From assembly GCA_964442745.1 (NCBI GenBank), contig CAYUAI010000022.1, positions 1 to 50,915 of the forward strand: DNA of 50,915 bases, read 5' to 3'. Positions 8,579-18,229 of the stretch are shown here, one piece after another; positions within the stretch are counted from its first letter, which is position 1; every line of letters begins with the position of its first letter. The DNA is from CAYUAI01 sp964442745 (lineage in GTDB: Bacteria > Pseudomonadota > Gammaproteobacteria > S012-40). Position numbers and translations under genes: made by a program. A model generated the notes under the pieces. The model did not search any database. It saw nothing but the letters and a program-made list of their open reading frames with translations, and was not told the DNA's origin.

Positions 8579-9040
8579 TTAACCGCCCGCTTGGCTCACC
8601 CAATTGCCCACATCAGCATTCACGCCTTCGCCACCTTCTTGCCCGTCGGCACCAAATGAATACACATCAATGCTCCCGCGTACACCAGGATTTAGATATT
8701 GATAAGCATTACCCCAAGGATCATTTGGCAAGGCTTGAATATACCCTCCCTCTTTCCAGTTACGAGGCTCCGGTGTCCCTGATGGTTTTTGCGCCAAGGC
8801 ATCCAGACCTTGATCAGTACTTGGATAATTAAAATTGTCTAACTTATATAAATTCAACGCACTTTCCAAGGTGCGCACATCTTGCTGGACCTTAGCGTGA
8901 CGGGCTTTGTCGGGATTGTCGATTAATCTTGGTACCACAAAACTCGCTAAGATACCCAAAATGACAATCACTACCATGACTTCAATCAGTGTAAACCCTG
9001 CATTTCTAAATTGTTTTATTTTGTTCAATTTAAGCTCCAT
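8579..9040 (-). CDS. gspG: type II secretion major pseudopilin GspG
   Basis: Main subunit of the T2SS pseudopilus. After a short leader the prepilin site is RNAG|FTLIEVMVVIVILGI, with Glu at mature position 5. The fold then shows GspG hallmarks: YKLDNFNYPSTDQGLDAL, ALPNDPWGNAYQY and a C-terminal calcium-loop region (SFGADGQEGGEG). I chose the ATG at 9040 (153 residues); two TTG codons just upstream could extend it by two residues. It heads the gsp operon here, with no gspF before it. Confidence 0.96.
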   Translation of the reverse strand: MELKLNKIKQFRNAGFTLIEVMVVIVILGILASFVVPRLIDNPDKARHAKVQQDVRTLESALNLYKLDNFNYPSTDQGLDALAQKPSGTPEPRNWKEGGYIQALPNDPWGNAYQYLNPGVRGSIDVYSFGADGQEGGEGVNADVGNWVSQAGG

Positions 9041-10173
9041 CAACAAACTGTTCTAAACACGCCTTCAAATTTGACATAATAACGCTTTCCAAGTTTTAAA
9101 GAAAAAATCTTGAATATTACATTTTTACACAGAACCCTTTGCACAACGCATCACTGGATCATACCAAAAAGTTAAAATTAGACGAGTACGAGCAAAATCT
9201 GTTCCTTGGTCATTTCACTGCATACCCTACTGATACGCCCTGGATACTCCAACAAAATGTAGGCGGCTCATCTAGATTCTTCAATTGAACGCACCACACA
9301 AGGCGGCACCGAGGAAAAAAAGCAATATACGCTATTCATCCCGTAATAACTATACTCAGCGTTGCTGTCTATGAGCAAAAAAAAACCCGCTCAAGTCGTG
9401 CATTTACTTGGGCGGGTTTTGATCAATAGCAGAAAAAAGGTGTGTCAATCCATCGTCACTGGCAAGTCTGTCGTTTTATTGACAGATACAATCGATACGC
9501 TGACTCGCCTCGTGATAGGACGAAAAGAATCAGACATTAGTTTATTAGCAAATATAATACCAACCTATTAATCACACCATAATATCGTTATGCCATGGCC
9601 ATACGGGATAAAAAAAACTAGCCATTAATAAACAATACGCTGAACAGCGTAATCAAGTGTTGGGCTGTCACGACGAACACACAACTCAATGAAAATATTG
9701 TATTAACAGTATAAAGCAATCGCACCACCAAAAATACAATACATGGCACTCAAGCAGGGAGATCCTCTTATACTAACGAGGTATAGATGTGCAACTTTGC
9801 TATCGACTTAACCAATTCGGTAAGCTAAAAATACCCATAGACGCATTGAATCATCTGGTGGGCTGCTTATAATAATAACAAACCGATACGTTCACCGCTT
9901 GGCGCTGGTAAGCGACACAAGGTCGTTATCCAGCAGGCGACTTTGAGTGGCGTATACAAAATTCGATACCATGACAATACTGAGTAGCAAAATATAAAAT
10001 AACTCAACTTGTTTAATTGATAAACTTCTTTTTAAAATAAGGTAACATGAGGCATTGATGATATCTAAATCAAACAACAAACACCCAGTCTAAAAACTAA
10101 GCAATAATATTAAAGCCAACAGGCGTATTGTGCGTTTAACTAAAGCGCCCATGCATTCCATTAAAACTTTAGG
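9041..10173. other. 1.1-kb region with no convincing protein gene
   Basis: This stretch lies between the starts of gspG (minus) and the pentapeptide-repeat gene (plus). The only clear structure is the strong hairpin at 9377-9420. Short readings at 9362-9571 (plus) and 9892-10080 (minus, one hydrophobic stretch) lack a ribosome site and family character. No tRNA or insertion-sequence end was seen. A small RNA upstream of the minus-strand terminator is possible. Confidence 0.5.
9377..9420 (-). terminator. strong Rho-independent terminator on the minus strand
   Basis: The arms AAAACCCGCTCAAG (9382-9395) and CTTGGGCGGGTTTT (9407-9420) pair over 14 bp with one G-U. On the minus strand the stem is followed by a 9-base T run (9385-9377). 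The plus strand has only TTTT. No protein gene ends just upstream on the minus strand, so it may end a small RNA or an untranslated message. Confidence 0.75.
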
Positions 10174-10971
10174 ATGACAACGTTTTTGCAAACACAAGCC
10201 TCTATCTCATCGCCCTATAAATTAAGCACTTCCATCAACGTAGTGCTGCTCGTGATTTTTGCTTTTCAAAATGCCAACGCGCAAGATCCATGCAACGATC
10301 CCCCTCAAAAACGCGTCAATTGGTCAGGCTGTGACAAGCAAAATGCGGCACTGGAAGGTGCAAACTTACGTGAAGCCGTGCTAGCCGGTGCCAATCTAAG
10401 CCATGCCAATCTGGAAAAAGCCAATTTAAACGAGGCTGATTTGGGTTTTGCCAATTTATCCAATGTCAATCTGGCAAAAAGTAAAGCGAAATCCATACGC
10501 CTGGTAAACGCTAATCTGGAAAAAGCGAACTTAAACCAAGCCCGCTTCAGCCATGCACAACTCGATCGAGCTAACTTAAAACAGGCCCAGTTAATTGGCA
10601 CCCAGTTGAATGGTAGCCATTTATACGATGCGAATTTAGAACAGGCTAATCTTTCTCAAGCCAATCTTAACCAGGCGAATTTGGAACAAGCCAATCTCAC
10701 ACAAGCCAATCTCAAAGACAGCAATCTAGCGGAAGCCATCTTCAGTCATGCGAATCTCGAGGAGGCCAATTTACAACGCGCCAATCTTTCCAAAGCAAAA
10801 CTCAACAATGCCAACCTCGTCGATGCCAACTTCAATGGTGCAAACTTGACAGGCGCGGACTTAAGTAATGCCGATATTACCGGGGCAACGTTTCAGAATG
10901 CCATTTTGGATTACACGCTCTGGACCAATCGAAAAAGGTGTCGGCCGGGTTCTGTTGGTCAGTGTAAATAG
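10174..10971 (+). CDS. exported pentapeptide-repeat protein
   Basis: A signal peptide at residues about 18-37 (VVLLVIFAFQNANAQ) directs it out of the cytoplasm. From about residue 58 to 250 the sequence is almost pure A(N/D)Lxx pentapeptides, about 35 copies, predicting a right-handed quadrilateral beta-helix. The repeats are flanked by two cysteine-bearing caps: CNDPPQKRVNWSGC before and KRCRPGSVGQC after. This cap pair is familiar from secreted pentapeptide proteins of proteobacteria, which have no established activity. It is not a Qnr/MfpA type, which is cytoplasmic. Its stop faces the S8 protease stop with one base between. Confidence 0.88.
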   Translation: MTTFLQTQASISSPYKLSTSINVVLLVIFAFQNANAQDPCNDPPQKRVNWSGCDKQNAALEGANLREAVLAGANLSHANLEKANLNEADLGFANLSNVNLAKSKAKSIRLVNANLEKANLNQARFSHAQLDRANLKQAQLIGTQLNGSHLYDANLEQANLSQANLNQANLEQANLTQANLKDSNLAEAIFSHANLEEANLQRANLSKAKLNNANLVDANFNGANLTGADLSNADITGATFQNAILDYTLWTNRKRCRPGSVGQCK

Positions 10972-10972
10972 A

Positions 10973-13900
10973 CTAAGGTTTGCTGGCCGTTTGTAACCGA
11001 TAACTCTGAGCATTAGATAGCCATTGACTCATGGCGATGAGTGGTTGCAAACCGGCACGCACGACAGCACGTAAGATCGGATGACTTCGCAAATAGTCCG
11101 CCAAAGGTGGACTATACTGGTAATACCAATCGACCAACTGATTACCGACAGAATTCGGTAATAAATAATCGTCCCGAAACGCCCGTAAATAGCGCACTTC
11201 CGGCGCCATCCCGCTACCATAGGCCGCGGTGGCAATAAAACAACGAGGATCATTATCTTTAATAACCAAACTTGATGTTTTTGTGATTGGGTTATTTATT
11301 CCTGCATTTATTTCTGCCCAATGAATCTGTAACTCCACTAACAAATTTTCATCGTTCTCTGCTTTGTTGTCATCAACAATGGGAATCGAAAAAAACTGTT
11401 CCGCATCGCTCCCCTGAGACCAAACCAAAGTACCACTGACAGGCTGGTAGTCACTATTTTCCTGAGCGGTTTGAGAGAATGTTTGATAATCAACACGCAG
11501 TGTGCCCTGACTCCCCTCTTGCCGGATTAATGATATTCGAGCAACCGCTTGCCCCTCTGTCACCTGAAGACTTGCCTGCTTAAACAACACCGCCCCGCTA
11601 AGCGACCTATCATCATCGCCAATCACAATCTGCATGGCATTTAAATCACCGATTGTAGCCCCGCCTTGCGGATTCGCTAAATACAGAAAGAATGACTCAT
11701 CTTGCTCTGCTAGAGTATCGTTCACGATAGGAATGTTAATTTGCTTAGGTGACGAATCCTCCGCCGGCCATTGCACTTGCTCAGTCACAAACACATAATC
11801 ATTCGTCTGCGCGGAACCCGCTTGTAAAACAACATCAACCGCGACATCATTCGCAAAGCCTGCCATTCGTTGCAGAGAAATTCTGACTTCACTCGCTGAC
11901 TCTTGAACACGTACTTGCGACTCAGAAAATTGCAGTTGCCCAGGAGAAACCACCGAAATTTTAACCGTATGTATGGTTTGCAAACTCGACAACAAACTAT
12001 CAAATCCAATAAAGCGCACTCGATACTCACCTAATTCATGGGTTCCATCCCAGAAAAATCCCCCGGTTTGTTGATCAAAGACGGCATGCTCGGGTAAAAT
12101 ATCTGCGATGATACGCACTTGCGTCTGGTTAGCATCTGACACTTCAACATTAAAAGATAAGGCCTCACCTTGCGTCACAACAAACGTCTCAGGCAATAAA
12201 AAACGAGGCGCCACATTGATAACATCAACCTGCACAACCCCTAGGCTTTGAGTACCATCACTATAATCAGCGATCACTTGGAAAATCAGGAGGCCAGGTT
12301 TTTCTGAGGCTAAAAAGGTTACTGCACCACTTGGCAATGTCTTTAGTTCAGCCTGCACGCCGACCAATTGCTTCCATTGGTAGGCGCTCACCTTGGCAAC
12401 TTGCGCATCTGCCAGAAAACTAGATAAATTAACAAATTCACCAGGCAATACCGATCCCTCTTTGCCCCTTAACGATGATACATGCTCATTTACCACAATG
12501 GATGTTAAATGATAAGCAGATAACCCCGCCGAATCCGTGACAGTTAACTCAAATACCAAAACACTGGCCATGGATGGCACTTGAAAATTAACAAGCGCTT
12601 GCGTCGCATCCGTTAATATAACCGGCTCACCTGCGATTTGCCGCCATTGATAAGCCACAATTTCATTTTCTAAATCATAACTATCTGCCCCACTCAACAA
12701 AACCCGTTGACCAACCGTCACCCACAAGCTTTCGCTCAGCACAGTAATCGGTGGGCGATTCATGTTAACAGTGACAATATCCGTCGATGAAAAACCTAAA
12801 TTATCCACAACAGTTAGCTCAAACACCAATGTTTCAATGTCATCGGGTGCCACAAAACGTGCCATAACTAAACGAGCATCAATGATTTTAACCGGCCTTC
12901 CTGATCGCTGTCTCCAACGATAGCTTTGTATTGCACCATCGCTGTCAGCACTTTCGCTGCCATCTAAATAAACCGTATTTTTCGCATTCACCAACTGATC
13001 AGTACCCGCCCTGGCGATGGGTTTTTCATTAACATAGACTGTCATGCTGTCTTCACTAAATAAATTCCCTTCATCTTCAACACGCAATGTAAACTCAATC
13101 GCACCGGGCAATGATGGGGCAACAAACTCCGCGGTTTCTGTCAATGAATAATCAATCATCACCGTATTGCCGGATGATTGCCGCCAATGATATTGTTTGA
13201 TGGCCAGGTCGTCAGTACTGTTTGAACCATCCAAGACAATCAAGGATTTTGGTAATACCACTTGATCACCACCAGCATTAGCCATCGGGGGCATATTGAT
13301 TTCGACATGAATGTCAGTCGACGACAATGCCTTTTTATCATCGTTAGCCGTGAATCTAAAACCAAGACGTTGTGGCAATTCCGGGGCGACAAAATAAACA
13401 GATTTCTCAATACTACGTTCATTCAAAGTTTCATTCTCAGCGCCAAAACTCCCATCATCTTCAAGCAATGATACTTGCTCTCCTGAAATCTGAGACCACC
13501 AAAGTTCATTCACTTGACCGTCAACATCGTATGCACTCCCTTGTAACAGCACCCTATCCCCGCCATTGACTCGCTGTGCACTCGTCACTGAAACCATCGG
13601 TGGCCTGTTATTGCCTGCCATCATGAGCGCCTTAGCGGCATCAATAATACCTGCACCACACCTTAATTTGTCACAATCTCTAATCGTGCCTACCGGAAAA
13701 TCACGTGCTGTTTCCTCAATGATTCGCCGCACATCATTGAGTGATAAAAGTGGGTTCACCGAAAGCATTAATGAGATAACACCAGCCACATGAGGCGCAG
13801 CCATACTGGTTCCCATCAGACTTTGATAACTTTGTGTTTCCGCGAGTGTATCGCCACGGTTAAACGTGGACATAATACCCTTAGACCAATTTCCACCAGG

Positions 13901-15067
13901 GGCGGCGACAGTAATTTTTTCTCCAATATTGCTGTAATAGGCCTGCGCTCCTGACGCGGTGACAGCGGCCACAGAAATAACATACTGACAATTAGCCGGT
14001 GTACTTTGTGCGACATTACCGCTTTCATTGCCGGCGGCAACCACCACAATCGCACCTAACTGCACCGCCTCATTAATCGCTTGTTGTTCCATATATCCAC
14101 AATTGCCCACTCCACCTAAACTCAGATTAATCACCTTAGCTGGCGTCACCGTATTAGGTATATTGCTAATGTCTGCTCCGGCAGCCCAACGGATGCTATC
14201 TGCAATATCAGACATGTAGCCACCGCACTTACCCATTGCTCGAATGGACATGATTTTAGCCTTCCAATTAACACCAGCCACTCCGATGCCATTATTACTG
14301 ACGGCACCAAGCGTTCCTGCGACATGAGTCCCATGCCATGTGCTACGACTGGCCGAAGAACCCTGATAACACGCATCTTGCTCAGTCCAATCTCCCACAT
14401 CTGTTGGATCGTTATCACGCCCATTTCCATCAGCACCAATACGCGTCGAGGAAATCATGTCATAACCTGATACCATACGTTCGGTTAAATCAGAATGCGG
14501 CAATATGCCGGTATCAATGACGGCAATCACCATATTTTCACTGCCTGTGCTAATGTTCCAAGCCATGGGTAGATTGATTCCACCAATCACTTGAGTGTTA
14601 TCATGATAATGCCATTGGTTTTGATAATATTCATCATTTGGGGTTAATTTGGGAAGAACAATACGGTCTGGCTCCGCATATTCAATTAACCCATCTTCGC
14701 TCAGCTGTTGAGTCATCGCATAAACAGTCTGCAAATCCATCATCTCGGGTAACTCAAACACATGCATTTCATTACCAGTGAGGGCTAATTTTTTGAGCGT
14801 TAAACCTAGTTTGTAACTCAACCGCTGTTCAATCGTTTGATCAATCCCCTTTTGGCGCACAGACGACTTAAATTTTATAATGAACCGATCGGTTTGTTGT
14901 AATATTTCATTATTTTTAACCTCATTCGCCATTGCGCCCTCAACGGATACCACAACAGCCACTAAGATCCCAATCCATAATAAATACGATTTTATCGGCA
15001 AGCGATGCAACGCATACCACAATCGAGTGATAATCGAATAAAAACTAAGTCGGGGTATTACTAACAT
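10973..15067 (-). CDS. secreted S8 (subtilisin-like) serine protease, CFI-box C-terminus
   Basis: A 1364-residue multidomain protease. A hydrophobic export segment lies at about 28-46, then an I9-like propeptide (60-140). The catalytic domain has Asp185 (VIAVIDTGI), His245 (HGTHVAGT), oxyanion Asn347 (AAGNESG) and Ser421 (GTSMAAPHVAGV). Residues about 490-900 are PKD/Ig-like repeats with recurring YxWRQxSG motifs, followed by a cadherin-like region near 960-1080 and two Calx-beta domains near 1085-1290. The end, CFIATAAYGSGMAPEVRYLR and on through YYQYSPPLADYL, is the CFI-box C-terminal domain seen on secreted proteins. T2SS export is plausible given the neighbouring gsp genes, but this is inference. 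Confidence 0.93.
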   Translation of the reverse strand: MLVIPRLSFYSIITRLWYALHRLPIKSYLLWIGILVAVVVSVEGAMANEVKNNEILQQTDRFIIKFKSSVRQKGIDQTIEQRLSYKLGLTLKKLALTGNEMHVFELPEMMDLQTVYAMTQQLSEDGLIEYAEPDRIVLPKLTPNDEYYQNQWHYHDNTQVIGGINLPMAWNISTGSENMVIAVIDTGILPHSDLTERMVSGYDMISSTRIGADGNGRDNDPTDVGDWTEQDACYQGSSASRSTWHGTHVAGTLGAVSNNGIGVAGVNWKAKIMSIRAMGKCGGYMSDIADSIRWAAGADISNIPNTVTPAKVINLSLGGVGNCGYMEQQAINEAVQLGAIVVVAAGNESGNVAQSTPANCQYVISVAAVTASGAQAYYSNIGEKITVAAPGGNWSKGIMSTFNRGDTLAETQSYQSLMGTSMAAPHVAGVISLMLSVNPLLSLNDVRRIIEETARDFPVGTIRDCDKLRCGAGIIDAAKALMMAGNNRPPMVSVTSAQRVNGGDRVLLQGSAYDVDGQVNELWWSQISGEQVSLLEDDGSFGAENETLNERSIEKSVYFVAPELPQRLGFRFTANDDKKALSSTDIHVEINMPPMANAGGDQVVLPKSLIVLDGSNSTDDLAIKQYHWRQSSGNTVMIDYSLTETAEFVAPSLPGAIEFTLRVEDEGNLFSEDSMTVYVNEKPIARAGTDQLVNAKNTVYLDGSESADSDGAIQSYRWRQRSGRPVKIIDARLVMARFVAPDDIETLVFELTVVDNLGFSSTDIVTVNMNRPPITVLSESLWVTVGQRVLLSGADSYDLENEIVAYQWRQIAGEPVILTDATQALVNFQVPSMASVLVFELTVTDSAGLSAYHLTSIVVNEHVSSLRGKEGSVLPGEFVNLSSFLADAQVAKVSAYQWKQLVGVQAELKTLPSGAVTFLASEKPGLLIFQVIADYSDGTQSLGVVQVDVINVAPRFLLPETFVVTQGEALSFNVEVSDANQTQVRIIADILPEHAVFDQQTGGFFWDGTHELGEYRVRFIGFDSLLSSLQTIHTVKISVVSPGQLQFSESQVRVQESASEVRISLQRMAGFANDVAVDVVLQAGSAQTNDYVFVTEQVQWPAEDSSPKQINIPIVNDTLAEQDESFFLYLANPQGGATIGDLNAMQIVIGDDDRSLSGAVLFKQASLQVTEGQAVARISLIRQEGSQGTLRVDYQTFSQTAQENSDYQPVSGTLVWSQGSDAEQFFSIPIVDDNKAENDENLLVELQIHWAEINAGINNPITKTSSLVIKDNDPRCFIATAAYGSGMAPEVRYLRAFRDDYLLPNSVGNQLVDWYYQYSPPLADYLRSHPILRAVVRAGLQPLIAMSQWLSNAQSYRLQTASKP

Positions 15068-15156
15068 AAAGGCAGAAATAACATTTCTATTGAAATGTCA
15101 TTAGATGAATTGTTTTATCTGAAAAAAAATAAAACACAACGATATCAAATACAGGA

Positions 15157-17256
15157 TCAACCAACATCTTTTCGGTATTCAACGACTTTCCCTGCCAAAA
15201 CTAACTGTTCAAGTTCCTGTTGAGAAACCGGGGGACACAAAAAACATCCTTGCGCAAAATCACATCCCCAACTATTTAAGATTGTCCAACATTCAGCAGA
15301 TGCAACCCCTTCGGCAATCACTTTGAGTCCTAAGTTATGTGCAAGCGTTATGATCGAATGAACAATGATTGAATCATTTTCATCATTGACCATATCAAGA
15401 ATAAAAGATTTATCGATATTTAGTTCATTCACTGGAAATTTTTTTAAATAGGCTAACGATGAAAAACCCGTTCCAAAACCATCGACTGCCAAATTGACAT
15501 CCATCGTACTAAGTAACGATAATACTTCAATCGTTCGTGCAGGATTATGCATTATCGAATTTTCGGTAATCTCGAATGTCAAACAATTAGCATTGACATG
15601 ATAACGCGCAAGCGCTTCTTTCAAGCGTGTGACAAACACAACATCTTGTAAGTTGCACATCGATAAATTGATGGCCAGATTGATACTGATACCTTTCGCC
15701 AACCATAATGAAAGTTGTTGTAACGCGTTATCCAATACCCAGTAGAATAATACATTGGTCAATCCATTTTTCTCAGCAATTTGGATAATTTGCTCCGGAG
15801 GTATTTCTCCAAAAACGGGATGTTGCCAACGTAATAAAACTTCAGCACCTTGGATTTCATTGAGTTTTAACAAATATTTTGGCTGAAAGTACAAGACAAG
15901 CTGATGGTTTTTTATTGCCTCCCGCAAATCATTAGTCAGGGCTAAACGACCCACACTGTTTTCATCTTGCTGTGCGTCATAAACGGCATAACCTCGCTTT
16001 TGCCGCTTTGCAATATACATAGCAACATCCGCATTTTTTACTAAATTTTGAGCCTCTGTCGCATGATCTGGATAACTAGCAATACCAATACTCGCTCCCA
16101 CATAGAAATGTACATTATCTACTTGAAATTGCTCTTCTAATATAGTGATTATTTTCATTGCAATCTGCATGGCTTGGGCTTGATCGGTATCGGCTAACAG
16201 TATCGCAAATTCATCGCCACCTAAGCGAGCCACGGTATCGGCTTGCCTCAAGCTATCCAATAAGCGTGCGGCGACCTGTTTTAATAGACTGTCTCCCACA
16301 TGATGCCCCAAAGTATCATTGACTTCTTTAAAGCGATCCAAGTCCATCATCATTATTGTTAGCGCTTTACCAGACCGTTTAGATAAATTCAATGCATTTT
16401 CTAAACGGTCCCAAAGCAACATCCGATTAGGTAATCCCGTTAGCCCATCATGCAATGCCTGATACTCTAAAGCCAACTGCCTGCTCTGTACCTGATCACG
16501 CATATGTAAAAACGCATCAACTAAATTCCGGGCTTCCTTAGTCCTCGGAATCGGTAACTGAATATTAGTGTTGTCAATCCCGGAGATTAATGCCTCAGTC
16601 ACTTTAGCAATGGGCCTAAGCACTGATCGTTCTAAGGAAAAAACCCCCATAATGATAAACAAACAAGAAAAACCAGCCATGCCCCAGAGTACACGCGTTT
16701 GATTTTCCGAAATGCGAGATAAAGATTCTAAGTCATTCATTGCCGATGCTTCAATTTGCTGATCAAAAGCTAATAAATGCTCCCATATCTCTTTTAACAA
16801 AGGGTTGATTTTATTATCAAACTGATAGGAAATACGCCGACGCGGGTTGATCAGATCGTTAATTTCACGCTCCAATTCAACAATGAACCGAGGAATGGCA
16901 TTGACTATATTTCGTAATTCGCTAGAGGTAACCCGTGAATGACTCGCTAAGGCATTGCTCAAAGAAAGTGCCGTATTCATTGCGCGAGGGATAACGGTAG
17001 GAAGTGGTGTATTGGAAGGCTTCAATAAAAAAGCATTCAAGCCATTGCGTACTTGCCATATTTGGTCGCGGATATTGCCACTTTTCACAAGCAACTGATA
17101 TCGCACACCGATATTCACTGTCGACAAGTACCGCACATCACTGACTTCTTTGTGCAAAAACCAGGTGCTAAATATGACAAAAACGAGTAATGCAGCGGCA
17201 ACAGCAAAATATCGTCCACGGAGACTATCTAATCGCAATCGATTGTTATTCATCAA
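15157..17256 (-). CDS. membrane GGDEF/EAL protein, EAL part probably inactive
   Basis: A 699-residue c-di-GMP protein. One membrane helix lies at about 15-33, a periplasmic all-helical sensor at 35-190, a second helix at 192-208, then a HAMP-like linker. The GGDEF domain is intact (GGDEF 346-350) with an RxxD inhibitory site (R337-D340), so it should be a product-inhibited diguanylate cyclase. The EAL domain keeps E472 (as EVL), N530, E562, E649 and Q669. The DDFGTG motif, however, reads DGFGTG (G593), and the conserved lysine of LKID is Asn613. Both are metal or catalytic positions, so phosphodiesterase activity is doubtful. It lies 89 bp after the S8 protease start, same strand. Confidence 0.93.
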   Translation of the reverse strand: MMNNNRLRLDSLRGRYFAVAAALLVFVIFSTWFLHKEVSDVRYLSTVNIGVRYQLLVKSGNIRDQIWQVRNGLNAFLLKPSNTPLPTVIPRAMNTALSLSNALASHSRVTSSELRNIVNAIPRFIVELEREINDLINPRRRISYQFDNKINPLLKEIWEHLLAFDQQIEASAMNDLESLSRISENQTRVLWGMAGFSCLFIIMGVFSLERSVLRPIAKVTEALISGIDNTNIQLPIPRTKEARNLVDAFLHMRDQVQSRQLALEYQALHDGLTGLPNRMLLWDRLENALNLSKRSGKALTIMMMDLDRFKEVNDTLGHHVGDSLLKQVAARLLDSLRQADTVARLGGDEFAILLADTDQAQAMQIAMKIITILEEQFQVDNVHFYVGASIGIASYPDHATEAQNLVKNADVAMYIAKRQKRGYAVYDAQQDENSVGRLALTNDLREAIKNHQLVLYFQPKYLLKLNEIQGAEVLLRWQHPVFGEIPPEQIIQIAEKNGLTNVLFYWVLDNALQQLSLWLAKGISINLAINLSMCNLQDVVFVTRLKEALARYHVNANCLTFEITENSIMHNPARTIEVLSLLSTMDVNLAVDGFGTGFSSLAYLKKFPVNELNIDKSFILDMVNDENDSIIVHSIITLAHNLGLKVIAEGVASAECWTILNSWGCDFAQGCFLCPPVSQQELEQLVLAGKVVEYRKDVG

Positions 17257-17652
17257 CGTATTCTATTATCTGCCAGCACCATCGCATGTTGATCCCTTTG
17301 TTTTTCTCCAAGAGTGCAATAAGGAATGGACACGCAATAACTTCCCATTCCTAACCCAAGTCACATGTCGACATGGCGTAAGAAACTCTTAACCCACAGG
17401 TTATCGGTCAAGACTATTTTTTACTTAAAGATCGTTTAATATTTTATTGGAAAATCAAATGATTAGTCATGGGAAGGGTGCGCCTAAGAATGAAATCGAG
17501 ACCCGCTTCACCCAAGCGGGCAATACCAGTAGCGATTGTTAGGAATGACCACGATTTTGATGATTGTGTGATGATGGATTATTCAATAACTGACTGAGCG
17601 ATGAGCAGTGAAACAAAATAAAGGATAGGCACGGCACCTAATACGCGCCGAT
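17257..17652. other. intergenic region with a hairpin
   Basis: This gap separates the TPR lipoprotein stop from the GGDEF/EAL start (both minus strand). Apart from the hairpin at 17502-17520 it shows no gene or repeat that I can support. The promoter of the GGDEF/EAL gene should lie near its right part. Confidence 0.45.
17502..17520 (-). terminator. possible terminator after the mrcB-lipoprotein unit
   Basis: CCCGCTT-CACCC-AAGCGGG is a perfect 7-bp stem with a 5-base loop. On the minus strand it is followed by a T-rich but interrupted stretch (TCTCGATTTCATTCTT). It lies about 130 bp past the lipoprotein stop. Confidence 0.4.
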
Positions 17653-18159
17653 TCATCCTCCCTCGGAGGACAACATGATCGCTTGATCAATAATACGTTG
17701 ATTTTTTTCTCGCAATTGAACATCACTCTGTACATATTGATTTGACCGAACGGCCATTTGTTTAGCCTGCGCATAATTCCTTTCCGCTAGTTTAACACGC
17801 GCTAACTTATACCACAGCAATGGGTTTTTAGGGTCAATGCGTAAAGCACGTTCCAGCAAAGACGTTGCATCAGCATAATTCTCGTTGTTAAGTGAGCCAT
17901 TAATCCTGGTCAACATTTTTTGAATCACTGGCGATATTTGCTGGCGCGTTGTCGATTTTAATACATTTGGCATCATCACCTCAGTCGGTGTGTGTGACTT
18001 CTTTTTTTCTTTAATGTCATCAAGCCTTTCGTGTTGAGGCGGTGGGATCACCGTAGATTCCGCAGGCACGGTTGGCTTAGCTGACTTAATCGGTGATACC
18101 GTACATCCACTGGCGAATACAACGAGGAACAATAAAACAATCAACCTGAATACCGGCAT
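17653..18159 (-). CDS. TPR-containing lipoprotein next to mrcB
   Basis: A lipoprotein signal ends in the lipobox FASGC near residue 19, followed by TVSPIKSAKP. A proline- and charge-rich linker then leads to two TPR-like helices pairs at about 90-165 (ADATSLLERALRIDPKNPLL; YKLARVKLAERNYAQAKQMA). I start at the ATG at 18159, which has AGG about 7 bases upstream, rather than the GTG at 18168. It follows mrcB by 70 bp on the same strand, so it is likely co-transcribed. By position, a role near PBP1b in peptidoglycan synthesis is possible, as TPR lipoproteins can act as PBP partners elsewhere. It is not recognisably LpoB. Confidence 0.82.
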   Translation of the reverse strand: MPVFRLIVLLFLVVFASGCTVSPIKSAKPTVPAESTVIPPPQHERLDDIKEKKKSHTPTEVMMPNVLKSTTRQQISPVIQKMLTRINGSLNNENYADATSLLERALRIDPKNPLLWYKLARVKLAERNYAQAKQMAVRSNQYVQSDVQLREKNQRIIDQAIMLSSEGG

Positions 18160-18229
18160 AACAATCACCTACAGTAATCAATCAAAATTTGGCTAAAACA
18201 CGAATAGACATGTCATCACGTCAGACTTG

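Noticed and set aside
1925..9271. Twelve-base match TAGGCGGCTCAT at 1925 and 9260 as a dispersed repeat
   Set aside because: Matches of this length are expected by chance in 50 kb and the flanks do not align.
9362..9571. 69-codon plus-strand frame in the long intergenic region
   Set aside because: It runs through the terminator hairpin and has no ribosome site or domain.
9892..10080. 62-codon minus-strand frame with one hydrophobic stretch
   Set aside because: It has a possible membrane helix but no start signal and low-complexity character; not enough to call a gene.
10305..10601. Antisense frame of 98 codons inside the pentapeptide gene
   Set aside because: It is a mirror of the regular repeat codons, not an independent gene.
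10173..17256. Tandem repeats in the pentapeptide and protease genes as a CRISPR or satellite array
   Set aside because: The repeats are protein-level, in frame and diverged in DNA; no constant repeat/spacer structure exists.
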